Positions 1-11,001 of a DNA stretch of 64,000 bases are shown here, piece after piece; positions within the stretch are counted from its first letter, which is position 1, and each line of letters opens with the position of its first letter. The DNA is from Coccinella septempunctata. Lineage: Eukaryota; Arthropoda; Insecta; Coleoptera; Coccinellidae. The position numbers and the translations under genes are program-made. The notes below the pieces were generated by a model. The model made no database searches. It saw nothing but the letters and a program-made list of their open reading frames with translations, and was not told where the DNA came from. The DNA lies in NCBI RefSeq assembly GCF_907165205.1, contig NC_058193.1, positions 32,501,521-32,565,520 on the forward strand, written 5' to 3'.

Positions 1-2495
1 TACTTTCTGTTTGGCCTTTACAACATTATTATATACGTTCGGTAACTTCTACTCAATTTCAAATAATTAAGAGGAATAAATGTAAAATGGAATGAAATTT
101 TCAACAGTACTTTAAATAAAAAACTCCCAAAATCAATCCCTCTAGTTTAAACCGGCTTAAAAGTTGATCAAAGTTCCATAATATCAGTGAAAATTCAATT
201 TAAAAAAATTAGAGAATCTTTTTGATAGCTTTAAGCACTGAATCAGTACTTGAGACTGAAATATTCCACGATATCGACTATGAACACAGTAACTGATTGG
301 TTTGATTAACTATTAAGGCTTAAGTTGGAAGAATGTGAACCAGCAGGTGCAAGGATGTTTATTATGAGAATCTACTCAATATTTTATGCTTTCTCCAAAT
401 ATTCTCGCTCAATAATACGCAAAATTCTACTCGAAGTTGGTATTTCCCATCAATACAAGCTCAACCTAAATTTCGAGAGGTTTGAACTGCACTTATATTC
501 CTCATGAGGATTCTGAAAATGGATGAGGACAATGGATGATGTTCAAGTATTTCATCTCAACAAAAATCCTCATTCGTCATTATTACTTCGGTATATTAAA
601 CTCCTAGTATAACAAACGGTAAGGCAGGATAATATTAGATATATATAGAAATGCCACACATCATAAACGGACAGATAGGATCATTTTGGGAAATTAAAGC
701 ACAGTTCACCGTTTGGCCAATTCACCCTCTCGAAACGACCCTCCAGAGCTGCAATAAAAAAGTTGAATATGAGAATTCCTCCACACATTCTGGGAACAAC
801 TCACAAAAAGCTTCCTTCCCTGGACTTTTTATAGGGCGGAAGTCACGAATCTGGAGATTTATGGAAGACCACTAGCACAGAAATACAATATGAGAAATAA
901 TTCACAGAATTCGTAAAATGTCCAGAAAAGAAGAAAAGACTTCCCAGTTTCTTCTCACTTCGTTAAGAATTGTTCGTTTGATTTATCATCCTCGAGTTAC
1001 AAGTCGGTATACGCCATGTTTTCTTTTGGATCAAGTCCCATGTCATTCATTTCTTTATGTCACTAACTGAGCATTATATTCATTGAACCTGGCATTCCCA
1101 TATTTCTAATATGTTTTTTCAGTATTGCGATACATGCTATGTGCAGAGCTCACACAAAATATGGTCGTCATGATACTTATTGTCTGAATGCAGGAAAAAG
1201 TGATATTTTTGTGGTCTGTATATTCTTTATCTCATATGAATAATGCGTAGTTGGAATTTATTCAAACTACTGGAATATCCAAACGCTGTAGTTATCACTA
1301 TAAATACTTAACTAACCACAAGAACAAACACATTCTGGGAAAGTTCAGATCTGTATACAAACACTTGAACCTCCACCGATTAACCCAATCAGGCTTGATT
1401 CGACTCGTTCCAAACATCCTTTGTCTATAATTTACCTCTTTGATTCGGGTATCAGTATACTTCAGTAATTAGAACACCTAATCAACATCAGCACCGGCGG
1501 AGCTACGTTAGTAGATTCCCCAAATCACACATCACATCCGGTTAATTTCCAAGGAGGACACGTTTCTCCTTTGCCGATTCTAATATAATCCCGATGAATG
1601 TGAAGGATGAGAGCACGTGTCTTTAATCAACGTAACGAGCCTTTTAGAATACGAAGTTTGCTAGGATTAAATGCCGATGCTCATGGAGAACCCAATAACC
1701 TTTATCATCACCTGACTGATTTCTGATGCGTCTTTTCAAATTTATTCGATCCAGAATAGGTTTGAATATAAAGATAAATGGTACTCTATCTTTCTCACAA
1801 GCTCCTTCAATTTATCGTATGTAATTCTACTGAGAAAATCTAGATTACCTTCTCCTGAGTTCGAAGGAAAAATGATTAACATTTTCATGGCTAACTTATA
1901 GCAAATCCGTAGGAAATGTAAACAAACTGAAATGTTTGTGTTCGAAATTCAGTTAATTCGGTATAACTTCAACTATTGAAATTCAATACTTCATCAATTA
2001 CCATAGTTATGAGTTGAGTAATGGAGACTGATCAGAAAATAAAAGATAAGGATAATGCATTAATTTTCAATAACAAATCGTTGGCGAAACATTGATGCGT
2101 TTATGATTCTGCGAATTGACCCTTGAAATGTACAGGTCATGTATAGTGTTCATAATGTGAATGCTGAATTTTGTAAATCAGCCAATGGAATAAGTTACGT
2201 TTGAATCTAAGAGAATGGGACTCTTCTTAAAAGTATGCCCTAAGTGAGTCAACTTTGGGAATTGAGAATTGAGCGTTTCAAAACAGCGTTAGTCATGTTA
2301 GTTCAGTGTTTAAAAGCAATCTTTCAACAGTCGTGGACAAAATATTGTAATTTCACTTCCATATTTGGAATGCTTGGATTGATATCTTCTTGAATATTAA
2401 AAGATATGTTTTCTGGATACTGTACCATTTTCAAATTGAGTAAATTTCGATGGTCAGCATTAATTTCGAATTGTTTTTGTGTAAGTTGCTATTTT
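1..2495. other. intergenic or intronic DNA, nothing recognised
   Basis: AT-rich sequence with frequent stops in all frames. The short ORFs at 325-507 and 651-875 show no family motif, splice signals or repeat structure that I recognise. I see no RNA gene or transposon end. Confidence 0.5.
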
Positions 2496-2643
2496 ATGAC
2501 TGGTACGATAATGAAATCGGAAACATATAATGTACAGTCAACAGAACAGTTATTTAATGCCCTAGAAAAAACTAGGTATGAAAGATTTTCTCATGGAGAT
2601 TTGTATAATCTTGTTAGGAAACAAGCCCTTACTTCAGTACAAG
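2496..2643 (+). CDS. candidate isolated coding exon, function unknown
   Basis: An open frame starts at ATG 2496 (a second in-frame ATG lies at 2511) and runs about 49 codons to a good donor-like site, CAAG followed by GTAAAC at 2644. The translation is hydrophilic and protein-like, with segments such as STEQLFNALEKTRYERF and HGDLYNLVRKQA. The frame stays open a few codons past the donor, so it is also just a short ORF. If real it would be the first coding exon of a gene read to the right, ending in phase 1, with its next exon beyond the transposon-rich DNA. I do not recognise the family. No partner exon was found, so this is inference from composition and one splice site. Confidence 0.3.
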
Positions 2644-3330
2644 GTAAACATAAGTCCCACTCGTTCTGAATTGCGATTACTCGGTTACGCCTTTGTTTCT
2701 TTTATTAATTCACATGAACTTTGAAAACCATCAATTTGTTCCACTCCACCTCGCATGTCATGACAATCTTGAATCAGTTTTCTTTTATCAGTCTAGAGTT
2801 CATTGGCCGTTTGTTAATAGTGCAACGTAGGAAGTTACCCCAACCAAAGAGTAACGAGGTTTTGTTTTCATAACCAACCCCACCCTGATTTATCGCGAAA
2901 TGAAGAGAAAATTCATTTTTCGCCTTTGAATTAGGTATGCTCTTACTGGGGTCGTAGTTTTTTTTTTCTGAAGGATCATGACATGAATGGGTGAATTTTA
3001 TTTGTGACTCGACTTTTAAAATTATAATATACAGAGTGAGGAGTAACGGAGAAATCTTCGGTATTCTAGTGAATACCGATGGTAGTGTGTAGTGTAGTGT
3101 GTGTAGTGTATAGTGATGGTGTCCATCACCAGTGATTTTCTTATGATAGGATTCTGAGATGAAAAAAGACTTTTTTAGGGGCAAAATTTGAGGAGCTGTT
3201 ACTCTGAATGAGGAGGCCTCCTGGCAAAAATCAAAAAAGGCATCTCCTAATTTTGTGTCGAGAATCTGTGACCAAATTTTTTGCATCGACTTCAGGACAT
3301 CCTGTACATGAAAAGATGGTAAATCCAACT
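2644..3330. other. non-coding stretch with a short GTAGT-type microsatellite
   Basis: Around 3082-3119 the sequence is an imperfect run of GTAGTGT units. A 184-aa minus-strand ORF (2774-3328) covers the whole stretch, including the microsatellite, and I regard it as chance. The right end (about 3180-3310) reads like the edge of an old repeat, but I could not find its other end. Confidence 0.4.
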
Positions 3331-4517
3331 ATACTTCATTAAATTTTATTTTAGCAGTCGGTTGGCCATGGAAATTTGACACATTTCACTCTGTATAGTA
3401 CGAAAATGTGGTTGTCAAAACATTTTCGGGTTTTTTAATCAACGCTATTTTGCCCGTTCTACGTAAAAGTTTCTGTTATTACGTATTTTATCACAATGTC
3501 GAATCTCTTCGGAAAATATGTGAGGAACATAATTGAAGTTTATACAAACTGATTGAAGGCATACCAAATCCAGTTATTTGCATGGAAAATACAAGAGATC
3601 AGTATAATATCATAATATGCACTAGCTTGAGGAGAGTTAATGTTCGTTATCTTCTTTGGCTTACATCATTTGTAGATTTCAAAAATATTAACCCGAAGAT
3701 GAAATGCATATGATGCAGTGGTTGGAAATAGGTATCTCTCGAAGGAATTAACAGATAATTACAAGAATGTTAAATTCTTCAACAAAAATCATCTTGCATC
3801 AATATAAGTAAAAGGAATTGAAGGAAGTTTCAAGTTAAGATGCAACTTCACCGTTGAACAAAAATTTCACATGAATAAACAAGTAACAGGGCAACTTGCG
3901 CGTATTTGTGGCTATTCATCTTAATACATTGATGTAATAATAATAATTAGGTATTTATTAGTACCTTAAGACATTTACATTGTATAGGACAAGTCAAATT
4001 AAAAATAGAGAAATCCATTTCGAGGAACTTATTCTCCGATGACATTTATCGAAAATCCTGTAGTAAACTTTTCGCATTAATTCACTCAAACATAAAATTC
4101 TCAAATGCCACCACTTTTTTGGGTCTCCCAATAGAAGGAAATTCTTTGTCATCCTCTTCAATCACAATCTTTCCGATTGTGGAAATATTCAGCTGAAATA
4201 TAAGTCTTTTAGATTCAGATGAAACATTCTCTTACATTGAATATGTACGCTACCGTCTGACGTATTGTGGATTTTAGAATATCAGGGTATAACTATTTGA
4301 ATGAGCGGACCTGAATTCTAAATAGCACTTCCTAAACCCTGTCTTTTTTCAATCATTTTCGACATTTTCGTAATAAAAATTGATATTAGTTGTGGCAACG
4401 GCGTTATGACATTAACGACATTTCATGAGTGCCAACCTAACTTCGTTCTAGTTACAAAAACTTGAGAAAATTATTTCATGGCCAACCGACTGCTAAAATA
4501 AAATTGAATGAAGTATA
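3331..4517 (-). mobile_element. TIR DNA element, copy 1 of a three-copy family (about 1.19 kb, decayed)
   Basis: Both ends carry an inverted repeat of about 41 bp. It begins TATACTTCATT and contains TTAGCAGTCGGTTGGCCATG; the right end is its reverse complement and runs into a (TA)n tract at 4514-4530. The same element occurs at 11002-12222 (opposite orientation) and 22864-23839. Read on the minus strand, 4081-4184 encodes a broken helix-turn-helix-like peptide, with NISTIGKIVIEE followed by SIGRPKKVVAFENFMF and a stop. A TTTCAG acceptor-like site lies just before it, and a GTAAGA donor-like site lies further upstream. This resembles the N-terminal region of some insect DDE transposases, but no catalytic core is visible. 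The family is probably a decayed or non-autonomous TA-inserting DNA transposon; the superfamily is not settled. Confidence 0.7.
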
Positions 4518-5228
4518 TATATATATATATCTGAATTAAAAAACAATTGCTGCGTTTTATACCCATATCGGTTATACTGAAACCAGTGGCGTGACATAAA
4601 TCCGGTGATAAGATAAGACAAAACGAACGATGAAAAGTTCCACGTCCGGTCGTATTTCACCCAATGCTACCCAGCCTCTACGAACTTTAGAGGCCCGTCC
4701 TTCCGATGGCGAAAATGGAAAATGAACTGATAAAAAGGAAAATGGGGGATGGATCCCCCCCAATACCGCCGCTTCCGTTCAGGCTTCGTTGGCCCAATCC
4801 TGCGGAGGAAAACCGAAGATGGATGGAAATTATATTCGGATGTATGCGAATTTCACAATTAGGGCCGTCAAAGGGACCGCACAGCTTTGTGTATACTCCG
4901 ATCGCGGTATGAGAGCAACGGTGGTAAAGTGGAGACAGGGATGCGATATCGAATAGCAAACGTTCGGGATTGTGATGTTGATTCATAATTAAGAGTATAA
5001 AAAACTGCCAGTCGAGCCACGAGTCGTTATGCTTGGAAGTGACGATGGAGGACAGCTGTCTGGAACAGTAATGAGATTGAGCATTCCGCAGTAATCAAAA
5101 AAATGGTTAGCACTGTAAATCGCGATTTAGAGTTGTTGAAAGATGGGGAAAGGAAACACCAAGTCCATTTTAACCACGTTTAAGATATTTGCATTAAATT
5201 TTCAGAAAAAATAATAGCATATCAAATA
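4518..5228. other. CpG-richer intergenic block
   Basis: This block is visibly richer in CG dinucleotides than its surroundings (clusters near 4640-4690, 4760-4830 and 4890-4960). Short ORFs overlap on both strands (4572-4763 -, 4687-4986 -, 4706-4912 +) and look like by-products of higher GC content. A TATA-like site near its right end is listed separately. Confidence 0.4.
4996..5047 (+). promoter_or_regulatory. possible TATA-type core promoter
   Basis: TATAAAAAA at 4996-5004 is followed about 25-30 bp later by GAGTCGTT and then by an ATG at 5045. The frame from that ATG is only eight codons (MEDSCLEQ), then stops. An overlapping GTAATGAG could be a splice donor, as in insect genes with tiny first coding exons. 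No second exon was found. The call rests on motif spacing and local GC content only. Confidence 0.2.
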
Positions 5229-5230
5229 TA

Positions 5231-6629
5231 CAGGGTGTCCGGGGAGTAACTGTACATACTCATACCAGATATAGAGTTGGACTAGCTGATTACGGATTTA
5301 CTATAAAAAATTAATTTCTGGATTTCCCTAGAAAACTACAGGGTGATTTTCCAACTTCATGGAAATTCTTAGATCATCATAAAATCCAAACTTATTGATG
5401 GATATTATTGAAACTTGGGAGGTTATTGACACATGCTAAGGTAAAGTCAGAAAGACTTCAATTATTTCATTATTCCAGGGCCGGACTCACTAATTTTCAT
5501 TCAAAGTGTTCAGGGTAAAAAAAACACTTTGTATTTCGAATTACTAATAAAATTGATTCGCTTTTTAGAAAGAGGCTAAATTATGCTTCTGTCACATCAA
5601 CAGTTATTTTTTTATGAACTTTTGAATTTGGATAAAGTTCGAAAATTGCAAATTATTTACCTGAACAGGACTTAGTCATCTTGTGCAGGTCGAAAATAAA
5701 TAATAAATTTCCTTAAAAAAGTCACTAAAGGTTAAGAAGACTCTAATAATTTGTTGATATACTGGGTGGCCACCACCAGACGCGGATTTCACTTTGAGGG
5801 GAAAATTGAAGGATACGGTATATTCTGAAGAAAGCCAGTCAAGAGAACAGCTGAAGAACAGATAATAATCAACTGTTGCGATATTTTAAGAAATAATGGC
5901 GATATGATTCGGAAGGCTGTATAAAATTTGAAAATTCGGCAAGAGAAATGTATACATGCTAATGGTTTTCATTTCGAACCACTTTTGAAATAACGTTGAC
6001 TCAGCAATTCATTCGTCCCTATTTTTATTTTATTAGGTACTCTTTACTGTATTTTAGTTTTTTTCATTTGTTATTGTTTCGTTATTGAAGTGCTTATTAA
6101 AACACTGAACTTTTTTGTGAATTTTCTACTAATACTTTCGCATTTTATATTCAAACATGAGATTTTCAGTTCTCTTCATGGTGAAAAATTCAATGTTTCG
6201 AACTTTATCCAAATTCAAAAATTCATAAAAAAATAATTGTTGATGTGACAACTTTGAGCGATACCAAAAATTGAAGCATAATTTAGCTTCTTTCTAAAAA
6301 GCGAATCAATTATTTGTAATTCGAAATACACAATGTTTTTTTCTTCCTGAACACTTCAAATGAAGATTAATGAGTCTGGCCCTGGAATAATAAAATAATT
6401 GATATCTTTCTGACTTGACCTTAGCATGTGTCAATAACCTCCCAAGTTTCAATAATATCCGTCAATAAGTTTGGATTTTATGATGGTCTAAGTATTTCCA
6501 TGAAGTTGGAAAATCACCCTGTAGCTTTCTAGGGAAATCCAGAAATTAATTTTTCAGAGTAAATCAGTAACCAGCTAGTCCAACTCTATCTCTGGTATGA
6601 GTATGTACAGTTATTCCCCGGACACCCTG
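5231..6629. mobile_element. foldback-type DNA element with ~425-bp inverted arms
   Basis: The left arm (5231 to about 5652) starts CAGGGTGTCCGGGGAGTAAC. The right arm (about 6198-6629) is its near-perfect reverse complement and ends CCCCGGACACCCTG. Arm similarity continues to the shared stretch TTTGAATTTGGATAAAGTTC. The core (about 5653-6197) has no long ORF. TA sits on both sides (5229-5230 and 6630-6631), consistent with a TA target duplication. Arms this long would let the single strand fold into a hairpin. The CAGGGTG termini match a MITE inside the huntingtin gene at 56449-56601. Probably non-autonomous and moved by a Tc1/mariner-type enzyme; that last step is inference. Confidence 0.85.
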
Positions 6630-6631
6630 TA

Positions 6632-7295
6632 TATTCTTTTGAATGTCAGCAATACATTTTTGGTTATCAAACAATATAGCATATGTATGAGTTTGGGCAA
6701 AGGTTAGTGTAACGAGGTACCATACAATTTGGAGTATGATACAAGAGCTTAGGGAAAAACCTCAGTAAAAAACCCTGTCTCCCCGTGAGTAGTGTAGCGA
6801 TGATAAATATGTTTACAGAATAAGCTTTTAATACTGAAGGGCTTCTTTTCCATCAACAACAAAATTTCTTTATCCTCTCTTCATCTCGAAATTATATTAT
6901 ATCTGAAACAAAGTGAACAGAGCAGAAAACGAGAAAAAAAAATGAATAATAAAGCTTTCATCGATACTTATTCGAAGACTTGAAGATAAATGAGAAAAAA
7001 AAATCATAGGTATATAACTTGTCCTTCAATTGCACTGGGAGGAACATCATCTCTGCTTCAAAAATCTTCTGCTGATCTTGGTGGAGGATCACCATCGTCG
7101 GTAGAAATGCCTTCAGTACTCGAAATAATAATAGTCAAATCTTGCTTTTGACTGGGAGGATCTTTCGACCAGGTCCAGTCTTCCAAGTGATGATTCTTCT
7201 GTTCTTCAGTTGTTCGAGGAACGCTACAGGACCCTTATGTTGGAGAATCATCTCCCATAGATATACCAGTGGTTATTCAGTAATGAAAATCTCAA
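6632..7295. other. intergenic DNA, possible continuation of a retroelement
   Basis: Mostly AT-rich sequence without a long ORF. On the minus strand, about 7067-7240 reads as an open frame rich in acidic and proline residues (it contains KDPPSQKQDL and STDDGDPPPRSAEDF, then a stop). It lies just 3' of the LINE fragment and may belong to the same dead element or to an unrelated insertion. Confidence 0.35.
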
Positions 7296-7862
7296 TCAAG
7301 TCCACTCATATAAAACTGATTGCATAAATGGAATCAAACTATTGCGTTCAGTACTTTTCTGACCATTTCTGCCAGTACTGTTTTCTGCATGACTCAATAG
7401 ATATCTTTGATCGTTTCTTCCTTCTGTAACAAGCATGTTGATAAAAAGACTATAGGGATGGTTTTTGATATCTTTCAACTTCCGTTGTCTCCTGGTTTGT
7501 TTCTCGATAACTCTGTATTTCAAAATCTTTTCAATGAATCGCTACATCGATGAATAGTGCTCTATTCTCATTTTTGTTAGGCAAGTCTATGTATTGTGAG
7601 TTATTTTTCGGTCTGTTAGAACCCTACAATACTAGTAGAGCTTGTGATGATCATTCTCCAATACAGAATCAGGATGGTTATTGTGATAAGGCATCTTTTT
7701 TGACCTTCGAAGTTGATGCTTTATGAATTATTCTTGGTGAAAAATCTTGGCAACAGCATCAAGCCTTTTCTTGTACTCTTTGCCAGGTAATTTCTAGAAT
7801 TCCCTAGTGATGTGTTGGATGGTTTCATGTGTGGCACAACCATAACAACAGCTATGTTCCGC
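7296..7862 (-). pseudogene. C-terminal fragment of a non-LTR retrotransposon polyprotein (LINE), decayed
   Basis: Read on the minus strand with frameshifts and stops, this stretch shows the usual order of an insect LINE ORF C-terminus. First comes a zinc-knuckle-like CYGCATHETIQHITRE (CX2CX7H, with the last Cys replaced by Phe). Then come a KEYKKRLDAVAKI segment, a MPYHNNHPDSVLENDHHKLY segment, TDRKITHN, and the endonuclease-like NKNENRALFIDVAI motif. A frameshifted tail follows, with QRKLKDIKNHP and IPFMQSVL. The CCHC motif followed by an FIDVAI block is typical of R2-like and related LINEs with a restriction-like endonuclease. The family assignment is from motif recognition only. No reverse transcriptase domain remains, so the copy is 5'-truncated and dead. 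Confidence 0.65.
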
Positions 7863-7870
7863 TACTGAGA

Positions 7871-8975
7871 CACTGTTGGTAAGTCTTTGACTTTTACAAA
7901 TATTTCAACAATAGATTTTTGAGGTGAAAAGAAACGCTTTTTTCTGTACCATTTTTTCGAATCGGCTCGGTTTGAAAGATATCTACAGGCTGGTGAAAAC
8001 CCATAAAAGATGTTATTTTTATTCTATCTGACAAACGATTCTACCGAATGGAATAAATTTAGCTATATAGGTTTCCATTCGTTTGATGAATCTTTTTCGA
8101 ACACAAGATATCACCCACGTCTTCTAGTTTTCGAATTGTGACCATTACTTACCATAAAAATACTAAAAATTCAAAGAACCTAACTTTCAAAACTAAGTTG
8201 GATGCTATCTTATAAATATTTGAACGTTTTGTAAAATCAGAGTATTCTTCATATTTTCTCGTATAATGCGCTGTTCTCGAGTAATTTGATGTTCAAAAAT
8301 GAAAATTATCTGTGATATTCGGAAAATTCCCAGCAAACACTGAAATCCAGTCACTGTTCAAAAACTGCACATCGTTGCTTCACTTGACTGCAGTGACGGT
8401 AATGCAGTAACTGCACCAAAAAGGACCGTATATGTCCCGCTGGACTGTGCAGTTACTGTACAGTACAAACTGCACTTGATATACAGCCACAGCTGCACTT
8501 TAAAAACAGCGATGGTATTGCAATCGCTGTACAGCAAGCCGCACTTCAAATGCAGCAGTTACGTGCTTAAACTGTACAGCAGTTTGTGCTTTAAATGCAG
8601 TATGCACTTTGCAAAAACTGCACAGCTAGCTGCACTTCAAATGCGGCAGTTACGTGCTGAAACTGTACAGCAAGCTGTACTTTAAATGCAGTAGTAATTA
8701 TGCAAAAACTGTCCAGTAAACTGCACCCAACTGTACCCAATTGGGTACTTTGAATGCGACTTTGTCTAAAAGATCCACAGAGTGACACAGATTTAGCTAG
8801 TTATTCTGAAGGTAATTTTGTTTTTCCAGGGGTGGCATAGCTCATTATAAAAACTTAAAATGGCTATATCTTTTTATCAGGGCCGAATCGGAAAAAATGG
8901 TAAAGGAAAAGAGTGTTTCTTTTAACCTCAAGAATCTACTGTTAAAATATTTGTACGAGTCAAAGGCTCACCCTG
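7871..8975. mobile_element. MITE of the CAGGGT-ended family, interrupted by a repeat insertion
   Basis: This is a diverged copy of the 639-bp element at 19241-19879. Both share the left block (TACAAATATTT...AACAAT/GTAGATT, then an AAACGC segment), the middle block with AGATATCACCCACGTCTTC, and the right end TTTGTACGAGTCAAAGGCTC plus ACCCTG. The two ends are imperfect inverted repeats of each other. The left terminus is eroded. Between about 8329 and 8740 this copy has extra sequence that the sibling lacks. No transposase ORF, so non-autonomous. Confidence 0.7.
8329..8740. repeat. inserted higher-order repeat, ~91-bp unit, CTGTACAG/TGCAGT-rich
   Basis: The insertion is built from short palindrome-rich words such as CTGTACAG, GCACTTCAAATGC and AACTGCAC. 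A 91-bp unit is clearest from 8541 and again from 8632: each starts GCACTTCAAATGC, continues CAGTTACGTGCT and CTGTACAG, then AAATGCAGTA, and ends near GCAAAAACTG. Each unit is itself two related half-units of about 45 bp. Less regular copies extend left to about 8390. Overlapping ORFs on both strands (8358-8549 -, 8476-8685 +, 8591-8788 -) are by-products of the repeat. Confidence 0.75.
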
Positions 8976-11001
8976 TATACTTGTATATCTTGGAAGGCTA
9001 TGGTTTAGCCCTACCATGCAAGAGTCTTTCCATCAGTTTCTGCATTTTGGTGCGAAGATTTTCAAGTAATCCTGTTGGTGGTTCAACAACTATCAGCATC
9101 ACAGACAACACGATGAAGTTCTGATGAAACAGCCTTGTACAGGAAATATTCTTGAAGCCCTTGAATGTCCTGAGACATTGATTTTTAGGATGATATTTTG
9201 TCTTATTTTTCCCTGTAGGGCTGCTTAATTGGTGGTTGTCTCAGAGATAATACTGAATGAGTACTCCAGCACTGAGCAAGTGTAGGTATTAACAGCTATC
9301 AACATCTCCTTCTTTCAATGATTCGATTTCTACATTTTCCTTGTTTTCAGAATTAGAACAGGGACTTTGAAATAACCCTTTTCCAATTTGAAGAAAGATA
9401 GCCATCAATCGATCACATCAAATCAAGAAGATGCACTGCAAGTGTGGATAAAATAGATCGATTCATCCGAGCGATTGCACCAATCTCAGAATATAAACAT
9501 TTCTCATGTCTCAAGCTCCATTCCTTCCCTCTCACTGAATTTGAATCCAGAGTTCGCCAAGCAGAATTTACGATAATGTCTCATTTCGTTGTTTCTCCCC
9601 CCTCAACTGATTCCTTCCCGAGAAATTCATTCTAATCAAGAAAGCCACATTCCAAGTTCAACAGTAAAACTCGAGAAACCTAGCGCGACCATCAATTGAA
9701 ACTAGATCTGTGCGAAAAGTTCGTAAAACTGGAACTATTTCAATCAAGTGGAATGAAACAGTGGATAGCTCCAAAATTCCCATTCGGAGACGTGGGTAAT
9801 TTTTCCTGTGTATAATTAAAACTGGAGCTGGGTTGGATGGCATTCAAATTTTATACGCTGGAAAAGGAGATGAGTGAATAGTTGCGGTAGAACGGAATTG
9901 ACTTTTTGAAAAGATTCAGGTTTTTATGAATGCTAGAAAAAATGAGCTCAGATATCTTTCACAGGATTTATTCATTTATTGGGCAATTTCACGTCAAAAA
10001 CTCTGTGTTTGGATGAAAAACTTGATGATAAATTTGAATTGAATCCAACTCCTGTTGGAAGAAAGTGTGTAGAATCCGATAAAGGTCTTCTCTAGTAGAG
10101 GCAGTAGAGTTGTCGTAGAAATAACGAATTTTCTAGAAAAATTATAATTAATACTGTTTGACAAACTGGTCCAGAGCTGGAATCTCAAGTGGAATCCCAG
10201 CTCATCCAATAATTTGAACTTGCGACTGCCTCTCTACGACTGAAATTTAAAATTTATTCGTAAATCCTCTCTTCAGGCACCTTCAGCTGTACGAATTGAA
10301 CACTTGAGCAGATAGAGGAAATTGCGATTTTGTTCTTCTCTTTTAAATGTCTAAAACGTTTCGTTTGTCAGTCGTATTCGAATTACAGCTGAAGTTTTTC
10401 CGTATCAGATAAAGGTAATTCATGAATTCGAATGGAAAGGGGAATCAGCAACCTAATTTCATCAAACCACTTCAGGGGGATATAATGCTGAATTAGCGAT
10501 GTATAGAATTTCCACCCTGAAAAATATTTGCTAATTATCTTATTACCGTGACCGCTTAACCTAGTTTGGGAATTATGGAATAATAGAGATATGGAGTTTG
10601 TATCTAAAACCTTCGAAACATCATTTAGGTTTTTCTTTTTCGTCGTGGCTTCTCGATAATGGAAAATAGTTAGAAACTAATGATTTTTCCGACTTGTTCA
10701 TCTCAAAAGATTTTTTCACAAGAATACAATTTATTTATTCCTATATGTATCTATAGGTTATTCAATCTCTATTTACTTACTAGTTTATAGGGAAATTGAA
10801 ACAATAATCGAATCATAAACTTGTGTAAAGTTGTTGATTTCCTGTGAAAACTCATTTATTGAACCAATGTAACAAAATAAATCTACAACTATCTGTTGGA
10901 GGACTTGAGGAATGCTTTCATTCAATTCAACTTTTTCTACATTAACTACTAGCAAAGATCAACTTCTACTTGTAGAGTCTAGACTACCACATAGGCAGTG
11001 G
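8976..11001. other. intergenic or intronic DNA, nothing recognised
   Basis: No ORF with family motifs, no paired splice signals and no terminal repeats were seen. Short ORFs at 8897-9124, 9444-9635, 9658-9843 and 9994-10209 lack protein-like composition. Confidence 0.5.

Noticed and set aside
2774..3328. 184-aa minus-strand ORF
   Set aside because: It runs through the GTAGT microsatellite, which gives its His/Tyr/Thr-Leu run, and has no recognisable domain or splice signals.
4572..4986. Three overlapping ORFs on both strands
   Set aside because: The block is GC-richer, so stops are rarer; no motif or splice signal favours any of them.
8358..8788. Overlapping ORFs on both strands
   Set aside because: They follow the 45/91-bp repeat; repeated Cys/Val/Leu patterns on both strands come from the repeat, not from selection for protein.
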